Part shown: positions 9,805-17,981 of the stretch, piece by piece | How positions within the stretch are numbered: the stretch's first letter is position 1 | Layout of the letters: each line of letters opens with the position of its first letter | Assembly (NCBI RefSeq): GCF_019972315.1 | Contig: NZ_BLIZ01000001.1 | Coordinates: forward strand, 2,362,558-2,426,557 | Direction of reading: 5' to 3' | Length of the DNA stretch: 64,000 nucleotides | Source: Geobacter sp. AOG1 | GTDB taxonomy: Bacteria > Desulfobacterota > Desulfuromonadia > Geobacterales > Geobacteraceae | Position numbers and translations under genes: made by a program | The notes under the pieces: generated by a model | What the model saw: only the letters and a program-made list of their open reading frames with translations | What the model was told of the DNA's origin: nothing | The model's database searches: none

Positions 9805-12465
9805 ATGGCAGAACGTGAACTGGCCAAGGTCTACGAACCGCAGAGTGTAGAAGGAAAATGGTATGGAGAGTGGGAGAGGAGCGGTTACTTCCGCGCCGCG
9901 GCCGTTTCTGCAAAGCCTTCCTACAGCATTGTCATCCCCCCCCCCAACGTCACCGGTGCTCTCCACATGGGGCATGCCCTCAACAACACCCTCCAGGACA
10001 TTCTCTGTCGCTGGAAACGGATGAGTGGCTACAACGTCCTCTGGATGCCGGGGACCGACCATGCCGGCATTGCCACCCAGAACGTGGTGGAGCGGCAGTT
10101 GGCGGCGGAGGGAAAGGATCGTCACGAGCTGGGTCGCGAAGCCTTCATCGAGCGGGTCTGGCAGTGGAAGGGTGAATCGGGCGGGCAGATCATCGGCCAG
10201 TTGAAGAGACTCGGCGCCTCCTGCGATTGGGAGCGTGAACGTTTCACCATGGACGAGGGGCTTTCCAGGGCGGTCCGTGAAGTGTTCGTCAGGCTCTACG
10301 ATGAAGGTCTCATCTACCGCGACAACCGCCTCATCAACTGGTGCCCCCGCTGCCATACGGCACTCTCCGACATCGAGGTGGAGCACGAGGAGAAGGCCGG
10401 CCATCTCTGGCACCTCCGGTATCCTGTTGTCGGGAGCGACCGCTGTCTCGTGGTGGCGACAACCCGCCCGGAAACCATGCTGGGGGACACGGCCGTTGCG
10501 GTACATCCCGAAGATGAGCGCTACCGGGAGCTGATCGGCAAGACGGTGCTCCTCCCCCTGGTAAACCGGGAGATTCCCATCGTTGCCGACGACTACGTGG
10601 ACAGGGAATTCGGCACCGGCGTGGTGAAGATCACTCCGGCCCATGACTTCAACGACTTTGAGGTGGGGCGGCGGCATGGCCTTGACGTCATCAACGTCTT
10701 CGACGAGTCGGGTGTCATCAACGCTGCCGGCCACCAGTACGAAGGGCTCGACCGCTTCGTCGCCCGGAAGAAGGTCATCGAGGACCTGGAGAATGCGGGG
10801 CTACTGGAAAAGATTCAGGACCATGCCCTGGCAGTGGGTGGCTGCTATCGCTGCAAGACGGTCGTGGAGCCGTACCTGTCCCTCCAGTGGTACGTGAAGG
10901 TTGGACCACTGGCAGAAGAGGCGCTGGCTGCAGTGAAGGATGGACGAACCAGGATCGTTCCCCAGCAATGGGAAAACACCTACTATGACTGGATGGAAAA
11001 TATCCGCGACTGGTGTATTTCCCGGCAGATCTGGTGGGGGCACCGCATCCCCGCCTGGTACTGCGACCATTGCGGCAAGGTGACGGTCGCCAAGGAAGAC
11101 CCGTCGAAATGCGCAGCCTGCGGCAGCGATGAGATCCGCCAGGAGACCGACGTCCTCGACACCTGGTTCTCCTCGGCTCTCTGGCCCTTTTCCACCCTGG
11201 GGTGGCCGGACCGGACCCCCGAACTGTCGACCTTCTACCCGACCTCATGTCTCGTGACCGGCTTCGATATCCTCTTCTTCTGGGTGGCCCGCATGATGAT
11301 GATGGGGCTCCACTTCATGGGGGAGGTGCCATTTCGGGACGTGTACATCCACGCCCTGGTGCGGGACGCCCAGGGTCAGAAGATGAGCAAGTCCAAGGGG
11401 AACGTCATCGACCCCCTGACGGTGATCGACCAGTACGGCACCGATGCCTTCCGCTTCACCCTGGCTGCCTTTGCCGCCCAGGGGCGGGACATCAAGCTGG
11501 CGGAAGAGCGGATCGCCGGCTACCGCAATTTCGCCAACAAGATCTGGAACGCCTCCCGCTTTGCCCTCATGAACCTGGAAGGGTTCACCCCGGCCGACGT
11601 GGACCCGGCGACCCTGCCGCTCACCAATGCCGATCGCTGGATCCTCCACCGTCTGAACGAGGCTGCACAGGAAACGAAGGATGCTCTGGACGCCTTCCGC
11701 TTCAACGATGCCGCCGGCACCCTCTACCGTTTTACCTGGAGCGAGTTCTGCGACTGGTACATCGAGCTGGTGAAGGACGACCTCTACCGGGGAGAGGCCG
11801 AACGCCAGCAGACGGCTCGCCAGGTTCTCTGGACCGTTCTGGAGCACCTGCTCCGCCTCCTCCATCCGTTCATGCCGTTCATCACCGAGGAGATCTGGCA
11901 GAGCCTGCCCGGGGAACGGCCGGTGCTGAGCATCATGCTTGCGGACTACCCGCAGCCGCGCCCGGAGTGGCAATTTGCCGAAGGTGCCGCCGAGATGGAA
12001 CTGGTCATGGCGGTCATCACCGGCATCCGTGCCATTCGGGGAGAGATGGATGTGGCCCCTGCACGGGAGATCGCTGCCATTCTCGACTGTGGCTCAGAAG
12101 GGAGCCGCAATCTCCTGAAGCAGAACGAGATCTACGTTATGTCCCTGGCCCGGATTTCCGACCTGGCAATCGGTAGCGGGGTTGAGGCCCCGGAGGACGC
12201 TGCCGTGCAGGTGGCGGGGGACGTGAAGATCGTCGTGCCGCTCAAGGGGCTGGTGGATGTGGCGGAGGAGGAAAAACGCCTTCTCAAGGAGATCGGCAAG
12301 GTGGACAAGGATATTGAATTCCTTGACAAAAAACTGTCAAATCCGAGTTTCGTGGAGCGCGCCCCGGCCGACGTTGTGGTCAAAGAGCGGGAGAAGCTGA
12401 CGGAGTTCGCCGACAAGAAACAGCTTTTGGAAGAAAGCCTGGTGAAGATCCGCCGATTACGGTAG
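9805..12465 (+). CDS. valS: Valyl-tRNA synthetase
   Basis: Class I aminoacyl-tRNA synthetase charging tRNA-Val; 886 residues, the usual bacterial length. Visible are the HIGH motif as HMGH (residues 54-57, PPPNVTGALHMGHALN), the inserted editing domain with the TTRPETMLGDTAVAVHP signature, the KMSKS motif (GQKMSKSKGNVIDP, about residue 526), the anticodon-binding domain, and a C-terminal Lys/Glu-rich coiled coil (about 820-886) typical of ValS. No T-box-like leader is seen. Confidence 0.98.
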   Translation: MAERELAKVYEPQSVEGKWYGEWERSGYFRAAAVSAKPSYSIVIPPPNVTGALHMGHALNNTLQDILCRWKRMSGYNVLWMPGTDHAGIATQNVVERQLAAEGKDRHELGREAFIERVWQWKGESGGQIIGQLKRLGASCDWERERFTMDEGLSRAVREVFVRLYDEGLIYRDNRLINWCPRCHTALSDIEVEHEEKAGHLWHLRYPVVGSDRCLVVATTRPETMLGDTAVAVHPEDERYRELIGKTVLLPLVNREIPIVADDYVDREFGTGVVKITPAHDFNDFEVGRRHGLDVINVFDESGVINAAGHQYEGLDRFVARKKVIEDLENAGLLEKIQDHALAVGGCYRCKTVVEPYLSLQWYVKVGPLAEEALAAVKDGRTRIVPQQWENTYYDWMENIRDWCISRQIWWGHRIPAWYCDHCGKVTVAKEDPSKCAACGSDEIRQETDVLDTWFSSALWPFSTLGWPDRTPELSTFYPTSCLVTGFDILFFWVARMMMMGLHFMGEVPFRDVYIHALVRDAQGQKMSKSKGNVIDPLTVIDQYGTDAFRFTLAAFAAQGRDIKLAEERIAGYRNFANKIWNASRFALMNLEGFTPADVDPATLPLTNADRWILHRLNEAAQETKDALDAFRFNDAAGTLYRFTWSEFCDWYIELVKDDLYRGEAERQQTARQVLWTVLEHLLRLLHPFMPFITEEIWQSLPGERPVLSIMLADYPQPRPEWQFAEGAAEMELVMAVITGIRAIRGEMDVAPAREIAAILDCGSEGSRNLLKQNEIYVMSLARISDLAIGSGVEAPEDAAVQVAGDVKIVVPLKGLVDVAEEEKRLLKEIGKVDKDIEFLDKKLSNPSFVERAPADVVVKEREKLTEFADKKQLLEESLVKIRRLR

Positions 12466-12490
12466 GGGCAACCTCGCGTTTGTCCACAAC

Positions 12491-12513
12491 AGGGCGATTA
12501 CGTGAATCGCCCT
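12491..12513. terminator. Hairpin between valS and pilD
   Basis: 9-base stem AGGGCGATT / AATCGCCCT with loop ACGTG. There is no clear T-run after it, so it may be a weak terminator or a small dispersed GGGCGATT...AATCGCCC hairpin. It lies 13 bases upstream of the TTG start of pilD. Confidence 0.4.
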
Positions 12514-12526
12514 TACAGGGGTTCCA

Positions 12527-13315
12527 TTGTCACTGCCAATCATCTTTTACCTATTTGCCTTCATATTCGGTGCTGCGGTCGGCTCCTTCCTGAACGTCTG
12601 CATCTGCCGACTCCCCAAGGGTGAATCCATCGTCTTTCCCCCCTCCCATTGCACCCGCTGCGATTACAAGATACGGTTCTACGACAATATTCCCATTGTC
12701 AGCTATCTTCTGCTGGGAGGGAAATGCCGCTCCTGTCGAGAGCCGATCTCCTTTCAGTATCCCGTCGTGGAACTGCTCAACGGCCTGCTGACCCTCTTTC
12801 TCTTCGTCAAGTTCGGCCCGACGCTCACCTTCGCCGTACTGTTTTTGCTCTGTGCGGCCCTCGTGGTCATAACCTTCATAGACCTGGAGCACCAGATCAT
12901 TCCCGATGTCATCAGCCTTCCCGGCATTGTGGTCGGCTTGGTCTGCTCCTTCTTCCTCCCCTGGCTCGGATGGTTCAATTCCCTCATCGGTATTCTGCTG
13001 GGAGGGGGAAGTCTCCTCCTCGTGGCCTATGGCTACCAGTTCCTCACCGGCAAGGAGGGGATGGGAGGGGGCGACATAAAGCTCCTCGCCATGCTCGGGG
13101 CATTTCTCGGCTGGCGATCGGTCCCGTTCGTCATCTTCGCCGCATCCCTCGCCGGGTCGATCATCGGCGTGAGTGTCATGCTGGCCAAGGGGAAGGACAG
13201 CAAGCTGGCAATTCCCTTCGGCCCGTTCCTGGCGTTCGGTGCGGTCCTCTACATCTTCTTCGGCCGGCAGATTATAACCTGGTACCTGAGCCTTGGGAGG
13301 GGAGGGGGAGGGTAG
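12527..13315 (+). CDS. pilD: Prepilin leader peptidase / N-methyltransferase PilD
   Basis: Inner-membrane aspartic protease that removes the short leader of type IV prepilins and pseudopilins and methylates the new N-terminus. 262 residues, several membrane helices. The cytoplasmic zinc loop has two CxxC pairs (CTRC and CRSC), and the two catalytic Asp motifs are FIDLEHQIIPD and GGGDIKL. It starts with TTG at 12527 after AGGGG. Its substrates are probably the prepilins encoded at 16.4 kb and 23.8-26.5 kb. The next gene starts 5 bases after its stop. Confidence 0.96.
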   Translation: MSLPIIFYLFAFIFGAAVGSFLNVCICRLPKGESIVFPPSHCTRCDYKIRFYDNIPIVSYLLLGGKCRSCREPISFQYPVVELLNGLLTLFLFVKFGPTLTFAVLFLLCAALVVITFIDLEHQIIPDVISLPGIVVGLVCSFFLPWLGWFNSLIGILLGGGSLLLVAYGYQFLTGKEGMGGGDIKLLAMLGAFLGWRSVPFVIFAASLAGSIIGVSVMLAKGKDSKLAIPFGPFLAFGAVLYIFFGRQIITWYLSLGRGGGG

Positions 13316-13320
13316 CCTTC

Positions 13321-14913
13321 ATGAAGCCAGTCCGTGTAAATCTCACCTTTGCCATTCTGGCCTCCCTCGCCTGTCTGCTGAGTCTTACCTGGATACTGCT
13401 GAGCCTCATCTCGTTCAAGACCGCTGAAAAAGATCTTCTGACCCAGAAAAACGGGGAAGGGCGCATCCTCCTCGCGTCGTTCGTCAATCTTGTTTCCTTC
13501 CCCCTCAAAAGTCTCAGCGACGCGACACCGGCCGGCTCGTTTGCGGTGCGGCTTGCCAACGAACGCGCCATTGCCGGCCTGACCGTCGTCAATCCGGATG
13601 GTTGGGCGATGTACCGGGTTGCCGAAAGGGGGGAGCTGGATGCCGGCTTGACTAAGGCATTGCGGACTGGAGTCGCCTCATCTACGTTCAGCAGCGACGG
13701 CAGGCTCCTGTACCACTATGCGCCACTGTGGGATGGCACACGGATCGCGGGGGCTGCCCGGCTTACCCTTTCTCTGACCGCCGAGCGGGATCGCCTGACC
13801 CGTTCACGTCACCTCTTTCTTTACTATTTCATTCTCGATTTTCTCCTTCTGCTCGGACTGGGGTCGTTTCTTCTGGCCCGTGTTGTCGTTTCTCCCATAC
13901 GAAAACTTCTGGTGGCAACTGAGCGGATAACCGCCGGAGACTACAGTCACATACTCCATATCCCCGGTTGTTCAGAGATAGTTGAGCTTTCCGATTCGTT
14001 CAACTTGATGCAGCTGGCGCTCAAGGAGAAGCAGGAAGAGGTTGCGGCCCACGTGCATTCCCTTCAGAAGGCCAATCTTGAGTTGCAGACGGCCCGCGAG
14101 GAGACGATACGTTCGGAAAAAATGGCGTCGGTGGGGCTTCTTGCAGCGGGAATGGCCCACGAGATCGGTTCACCCCTCTCAGCCATAATTGGCTATGCAG
14201 GTATCCTGCGGGACGAAATGGCGTCCGATCCGGACAAGGCAGATTACCTGCGAAGGATCGAGCAGGAGGCCGGGAGGATCGACCGCATCGTCCGTGACCT
14301 TCTGAATTACGCCCGTCCGACCCCCGCCGAAAATGAGCGGGTGGACGTTGCGCCGTTCCTGCGGGAAGCCATGGAGATGCTCGAACGCCAGGGAATCTTC
14401 AAGAAGATAACCATGAGCCTTTCCATCGCTGAGGATCTGCCGATGGTATGTCTTGACCGGCACCAACTGTTGCAGGTGCTGATCAACCTCGTGCTCAATG
14501 CACGGGATGCCATGCCGGATGGAGGGAGGCTGGGGGTCAGCGTCGCTGCCGACGTCATGAAGACGGCATATGATCGGTCGGAGTCCACCAGTCATTTTAT
14601 TACTATGGGAAGACGCAGGGAAGATTTCGGGGGGGTATTCCGAACGCCGTTCCCGGATGATGAATTTGCCGCTCCCTGTGTGCGGATAGCTGTCAGCGAC
14701 AGCGGAGGAGGGATATCTCCCGAATCTCTGGAGAAAATATTCGACCCGTTTTTCACTACCAAGGAGCCGGGGAAGGGGACCGGTCTCGGCCTTTCCATCT
14801 CCGCCAGCATCATCGATTCCTTTGGCGGACGTATCACCGTGGAGAGTGCGCCGGACCAGGGATCCCGTTTTAGCATCTGGTTGCCCGCCTGTCCTGTGGA
14901 GAGTGCGCCGTGA
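13321..14913 (+). CDS. Membrane sensor histidine kinase, NtrB/PilS-like
   Basis: 530 residues. A first membrane helix (about 8-32, [20 protein letters not shown]) is followed by a periplasmic segment, a second helix (about 160-188), HAMP ([19 protein letters not shown]), a coiled coil, HisKA with acceptor His280 ([19 protein letters not shown]), and HATPase ([36 protein letters not shown]). This is the arrangement of NtrB-type kinases that phosphorylate sigma-54 activators. The frame is open far upstream through pilD, but the ATG at 13321 is the first sensible start. It overlaps its regulator by 4 bases (GTGA), so the two are a cognate pair. Its place beside pilD and minor pilins suggests a PilS role; that is inference. 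Confidence 0.88.
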   Translation: MKPVRVNLTFAILASLACLLSLTWILLSLISFKTAEKDLLTQKNGEGRILLASFVNLVSFPLKSLSDATPAGSFAVRLANERAIAGLTVVNPDGWAMYRVAERGELDAGLTKALRTGVASSTFSSDGRLLYHYAPLWDGTRIAGAARLTLSLTAERDRLTRSRHLFLYYFILDFLLLLGLGSFLLARVVVSPIRKLLVATERITAGDYSHILHIPGCSEIVELSDSFNLMQLALKEKQEEVAAHVHSLQKANLELQTAREETIRSEKMASVGLLAAGMAHEIGSPLSAIIGYAGILRDEMASDPDKADYLRRIEQEAGRIDRIVRDLLNYARPTPAENERVDVAPFLREAMEMLERQGIFKKITMSLSIAEDLPMVCLDRHQLLQVLINLVLNARDAMPDGGRLGVSVAADVMKTAYDRSESTSHFITMGRRREDFGGVFRTPFPDDEFAAPCVRIAVSDSGGGISPESLEKIFDPFFTTKEPGKGTGLGLSISASIIDSFGGRITVESAPDQGSRFSIWLPACPVESAP

Positions 14914-16280
14914 ACAATAATAATCTGAAAATCCGCATCCTGGTGGTCGAGGACGAAAAAAACCTCAGACACATGCTGAAGGTCATGCTTCAGAAGCAGG
15001 GATACGCCGTCGAGGAAGCCGCCAACGGCAGTGAGGCTTTGGAAAAGGCCTCGACTGGGGGGTATGATTTCATTCTCAGTGATATCAGGATGCCGGTCAT
15101 GGACGGGCCGGAGTTTCTCCGCCAGGCGACCGACGCCGGCATTGTCGCCACCATTATCATGATGTCGGCGTACGGTACGGTGGATACCGCCATAGAATGC
15201 ATGAAGCTTGGGGCCTACGACTATATATCCAAGCCGTTCAAAAACGATGAAATCCTGTTGGTTCTCAAGAAGGCCGAAGAGCGGCAGCGTCTTACCGTAG
15301 AGAATCGCCGATTGAAGGAGGCGATACACCGGGAATTTTCCTTTGCCAATATCGTCAGCAGAAATCCGCGCATGGGAGAGATTTTCTCCCTGGTGGAAAA
15401 GGTGAGCGATTATAAAACTACCGTGCTTGTCCTGGGGGAATCGGGTACGGGGAAGGAACTGATAGCACGGGCCATCCACTACAATAGCGGCCGCAACAAT
15501 GCCGAGTTCGTGGCGGTGAACTGTGGTGCCATCCCCGAGAGCCTGCTGGAAAGCGAGCTCTTCGGCCATGTGCGTGGCGCCTTTACCGATGCCTCGGCCG
15601 ACAAGGCGGGACTGTTCGAGCAGGCCGACGGCGGCACCCTCTTTCTCGACGAGATAGGTGAGATGCCGCTTTCCCTGCAAACCAAGATCCTGCGCGTATT
15701 GCAGGAGGGGGAGATACGGCGGGTTGGTGCAACCGCACCCCAAAAAGTCGACGTCCGGGTAATCTCGGCCACTTCCAAGAATCTGGAACAGGAGGTGCGT
15801 GAAGGAGGCTTCCGGGAGGATCTCTTTTTCCGACTCAATGTCTTTACCATCAACCTTCCGCCACTGCGGGAGCGCCTGGAGGATATCCCGCTTCTGGTGG
15901 CCCATTTCCTGAGCAAGTATGGTGAAAAATTCGGTAGACCAGGGGTCGCGTGTGCCCCCCAGGTGCTGAAGGAATTCATGAAATACGCGTGGCCGGGCAA
16001 TGTGCGGGAGTTGGAGAACGCCATAGAGCGCGGTCTCATCCTCTGTGAAGGGGACCTGTTGACCATGGATTGTATGCCGGACGGCATGCGAAATATGCGA
16101 CCTGTCGGCTATCTCCCAACGGATACCCTATCCATCAAGCAGGCAGGCGAGATGCTGGAACGGGACTTCATTCGACGTGCCCTGGAAAAGACAGCCGGCA
16201 ACCGGACCCACGCCGCAAAGCTTCTGGAAATAAGCCATCGTGCTCTTCTTTACAAGTTAAAGGAGTATGGCATGGAGTAA
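14910..16280 (+). CDS. Sigma-54-dependent response regulator, NtrC/PilR-like
   Basis: 456 residues. Receiver domain with phospho-acceptor Asp58 ([13 protein letters not shown]). AAA+ domain with Walker A GESGTGKE (about 175-182), the sigma-54 contact loop GAFTDA, Walker [13 protein letters not shown], and the arginine region [21 protein letters not shown] Fis-type helix-turn-helix closes the protein ([20 protein letters not shown]). The GAFTGA loop reads GAFTDA, a common natural variant. Start is GTG overlapping the kinase stop. Likely targets are the sigma-54-like promoters at 17114-17129 and 26753-26768 in the same island; this link is inference from position. Confidence 0.9.
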   Translation: MNNNNLKIRILVVEDEKNLRHMLKVMLQKQGYAVEEAANGSEALEKASTGGYDFILSDIRMPVMDGPEFLRQATDAGIVATIIMMSAYGTVDTAIECMKLGAYDYISKPFKNDEILLVLKKAEERQRLTVENRRLKEAIHREFSFANIVSRNPRMGEIFSLVEKVSDYKTTVLVLGESGTGKELIARAIHYNSGRNNAEFVAVNCGAIPESLLESELFGHVRGAFTDASADKAGLFEQADGGTLFLDEIGEMPLSLQTKILRVLQEGEIRRVGATAPQKVDVRVISATSKNLEQEVREGGFREDLFFRLNVFTINLPPLRERLEDIPLLVAHFLSKYGEKFGRPGVACAPQVLKEFMKYAWPGNVRELENAIERGLILCEGDLLTMDCMPDGMRNMRPVGYLPTDTLSIKQAGEMLERDFIRRALEKTAGNRTHAAKLLEISHRALLYKLKEYGME

Positions 16281-16318
16281 TAGTTAACAAAATATAATAA
16301 AAAACTTGTAATAATACG

Positions 16319-16350
16319 ACGGCTGTGCAATAACTGCATGGCCGTTTTTT
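16319..16350 (+). terminator. Terminator after the two-component operon
   Basis: 11-base stem ACGGCTGTGCA / TGCATGGCCGT with loop ATAAC and a run of six T. Confidence 0.8.
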
Positions 16351-16391
16351 GTTGTAATACCGGCCAGATACCATCCCCGGGAGGTGGGTGA

Positions 16392-16982
16392 ATGACACGT
16401 GGTACGGCGACGGTGTATCTGTCAGCGGATGGAGCGGGTTCAGAAAACGGCTTTTCCCTGCTGGAGCTGCTTGTCGTGATTGGAGTGATGGGAATAATCA
16501 CCGCTCTGGCTTTCCCTGCCTTCAGTTCTTACTATGGCGATTGCTGCATGAAATCTGCGGCCTGGGAGATCGTCGGGATGGTCAAGGAGGCCAAGCAGTG
16601 CTCCCTGGTCGACGACAGGTGCTACGCGGTCGGTTTTGACCCGGGCCGCGGCACGGTTTCTCTCATAGCGGATCGTGGCCCCGACGGTGAGTGGAACACC
16701 GGTGACGACAAGGTGGTGCGCGTTTTCCGGCTGGCCGACAGGGGGGGTGGTGTCCGGTTCGGGTACGGCAGCTGCGGGCCGATACCCGGGTATGCACCCA
16801 CACCGGACGGCATAACGTTTCAGGAGAACAACACCATTGTCTGCAATCCTGAATTGACCGGAAACGCGGGAACCGTCTATCTCAGCGCATCAAGCGGTGC
16901 CGCCTTCGCCATAACCGTCAATTCCCGGGACTTCAGCTGTGTGCAGCGCCGCTGGAACGGCAGTGCGTGGGTAAAGCTATAG
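16392..16982 (+). CDS. Prepilin-like FimT/GspH-family protein
   Basis: 196 residues. A long (about 20-residue) basic/neutral leader ends in ENG, then FSLLELLVVIGVMGIITALA, a type III signal with predicted cleavage after Gly20 and the Glu+5 residue present. The C-terminal part has a beta-rich GspH/FimT-like body with several cysteines. It is probably a minor pilin or pseudopilin processed by PilD. A GGGAGG ribosome site precedes the ATG. It is bounded by terminators on both sides, so it may be transcribed alone. Confidence 0.8.
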   Translation: MTRGTATVYLSADGAGSENGFSLLELLVVIGVMGIITALAFPAFSSYYGDCCMKSAAWEIVGMVKEAKQCSLVDDRCYAVGFDPGRGTVSLIADRGPDGEWNTGDDKVVRVFRLADRGGGVRFGYGSCGPIPGYAPTPDGITFQENNTIVCNPELTGNAGTVYLSASSGAAFAITVNSRDFSCVQRRWNGSAWVKL

Positions 16983-17016
16983 TCCCGTACCCGGTGGTAT
17001 GGCAGGGTGAGTGACA

Positions 17017-17052
17017 GGACTGTGCATCTTTTGCATAGTCCTTTGTTTTTTG
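17017..17052 (+). terminator. Terminator after the FimT-like gene
   Basis: 11-pair stem (two G-T pairs) AGGACTGTGCA / TGCATAGTCTT around TCTTT, followed by TGTTTTTT. Confidence 0.75.
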
Positions 17053-17078
17053 CGGCCGTCTGAACTCTCCGGTACTAC

Positions 17079-17090
17079 GTGAAAAATCAC
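17079..17090. promoter_or_regulatory. Small dyad upstream of a sigma-54 promoter
   Basis: GTGA-AAAA-TCAC, a perfect 4-base inverted repeat, lies about 25 bases upstream of the -24 element at 17115. It is too short to call an activator site with confidence. Confidence 0.2.
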
Positions 17091-17113
17091 TGTTTTGGTG
17101 TAGATTTTTTCAA

Positions 17114-17129
17114 GGGTACGAAAATTGCT
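17114..17129 (+). promoter_or_regulatory. Sigma-54 promoter of the dsbC-pilY1-minor pilin operon
   Basis: GGGTACGAAAATTGCT matches the -24/-12 consensus (TGGCACG-N4-TTGCW) at 12 of 14 informative positions counting the edges. The invariant GG (17115-17116) and GC (17127-17128) are exactly 10 bases apart. Transcription would start near 17140, about 47 bases before the ATG at 17187. An NtrC-type activator is encoded less than 1 kb upstream. Confidence 0.65.
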
Positions 17130-17186
17130 ATGAGATAAGAACGGTAGCATATCTTTACTGGTGTGAAGCTGTTTCAAGGGGAATCC

Positions 17187-17981
17187 ATGCTGAAATCCGT
17201 TGCTCCCATCCTTCTTTTCCTTGCGGTTACCGGCAGTGCCGTTGGGGCTGCTGCCGAAGAGTGTCGCGACACTGGTGCCGACGTGCAGATCATGACGATC
17301 AGCGAGGCAAACGATCTCCTGCGTGGAATCGGCGAGGTAAAGTCGGTCAGGTTTTCGCCGGTGCAGGGGCTGTACGAGCTGTCCGTCGTCAATAACGGCC
17401 GGCAGGCGACGATTTACGTCGACTTTGCCCGAAAGCACCTCATTCCGTCACCCATATTCAGCCTTGCCACAAAAAAGCCCATCGCTCCCGAACTACCTGT
17501 TGTTTCCCTCCCATTATCAAAGGTTGACAACGCCACGGTGCCGATGGCCAACTCCATCATCATCGGCAACCCGGAAGGGGCTCGAAAGCTGTTCGTCTTC
17601 ACCGATCCCGACTGCCCTTTCTGTGCCAAGCTCCACGTGGAACTCTGGAAGCTTACCACCCTGGACCCCCAGGTGACCATCTACGTCAAGATGTTCCCCC
17701 TCAAGATGCACCCTGCTGCGTATGACAAGGCGCGGGTCATCCTCGGCGCCGGCACGCCGGAGTTCCTCAACAAGGCGTTTGCCGGTGAGTCCCTCCCCGC
17801 GCCGGGTCCGAAGGATACAGCCAAGCCGGTGGATGACACCATTAAGTATGCCGAATCCATCGGGATAAGTTCCACACCCACAATGATTCTTCCCGACGGG
17901 CGCATCATCGTCGGGTTCAAAAAAGCCGAAGAGCTCAAGGCTCTCATGTCAACCGTCAGCGATAAAGGTGCAAAGCCATGA
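17187..17981 (+). CDS. DsbC-like periplasmic disulfide isomerase
   Basis: 264 residues. Signal peptide (MLKSVAPILLFLAVTGSAVG), an N-terminal DsbC-type dimerisation region (about 25-105), then a thioredoxin-fold domain with active site CPFC (FVFTDPDCPFCAKLH) and the cis-proline loop SSTPTMILPDG. The ATG at 17187 is chosen over a GTG at 17163 because AAGGGGA sits 5 bases before it. Its last 4 bases overlap the start of pilY1 (ATGA), so the two are translationally coupled. Since PilY1 here holds about 77 cysteines, that protein is the obvious client; this is inference. Confidence 0.85.
   Translation: MLKSVAPILLFLAVTGSAVGAAAEECRDTGADVQIMTISEANDLLRGIGEVKSVRFSPVQGLYELSVVNNGRQATIYVDFARKHLIPSPIFSLATKKPIAPELPVVSLPLSKVDNATVPMANSIIIGNPEGARKLFVFTDPDCPFCAKLHVELWKLTTLDPQVTIYVKMFPLKMHPAAYDKARVILGAGTPEFLNKAFAGESLPAPGPKDTAKPVDDTIKYAESIGISSTPTMILPDGRIIVGFKKAEELKALMSTVSDKGAKP

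Noticed and set aside
12649-13320. Apparent large N-terminal extension of the PilS-like kinase running through pilD
   Set aside because: The extension is an out-of-frame reading of pilD. The kinase's first membrane helix begins just after the ATG at 13321.
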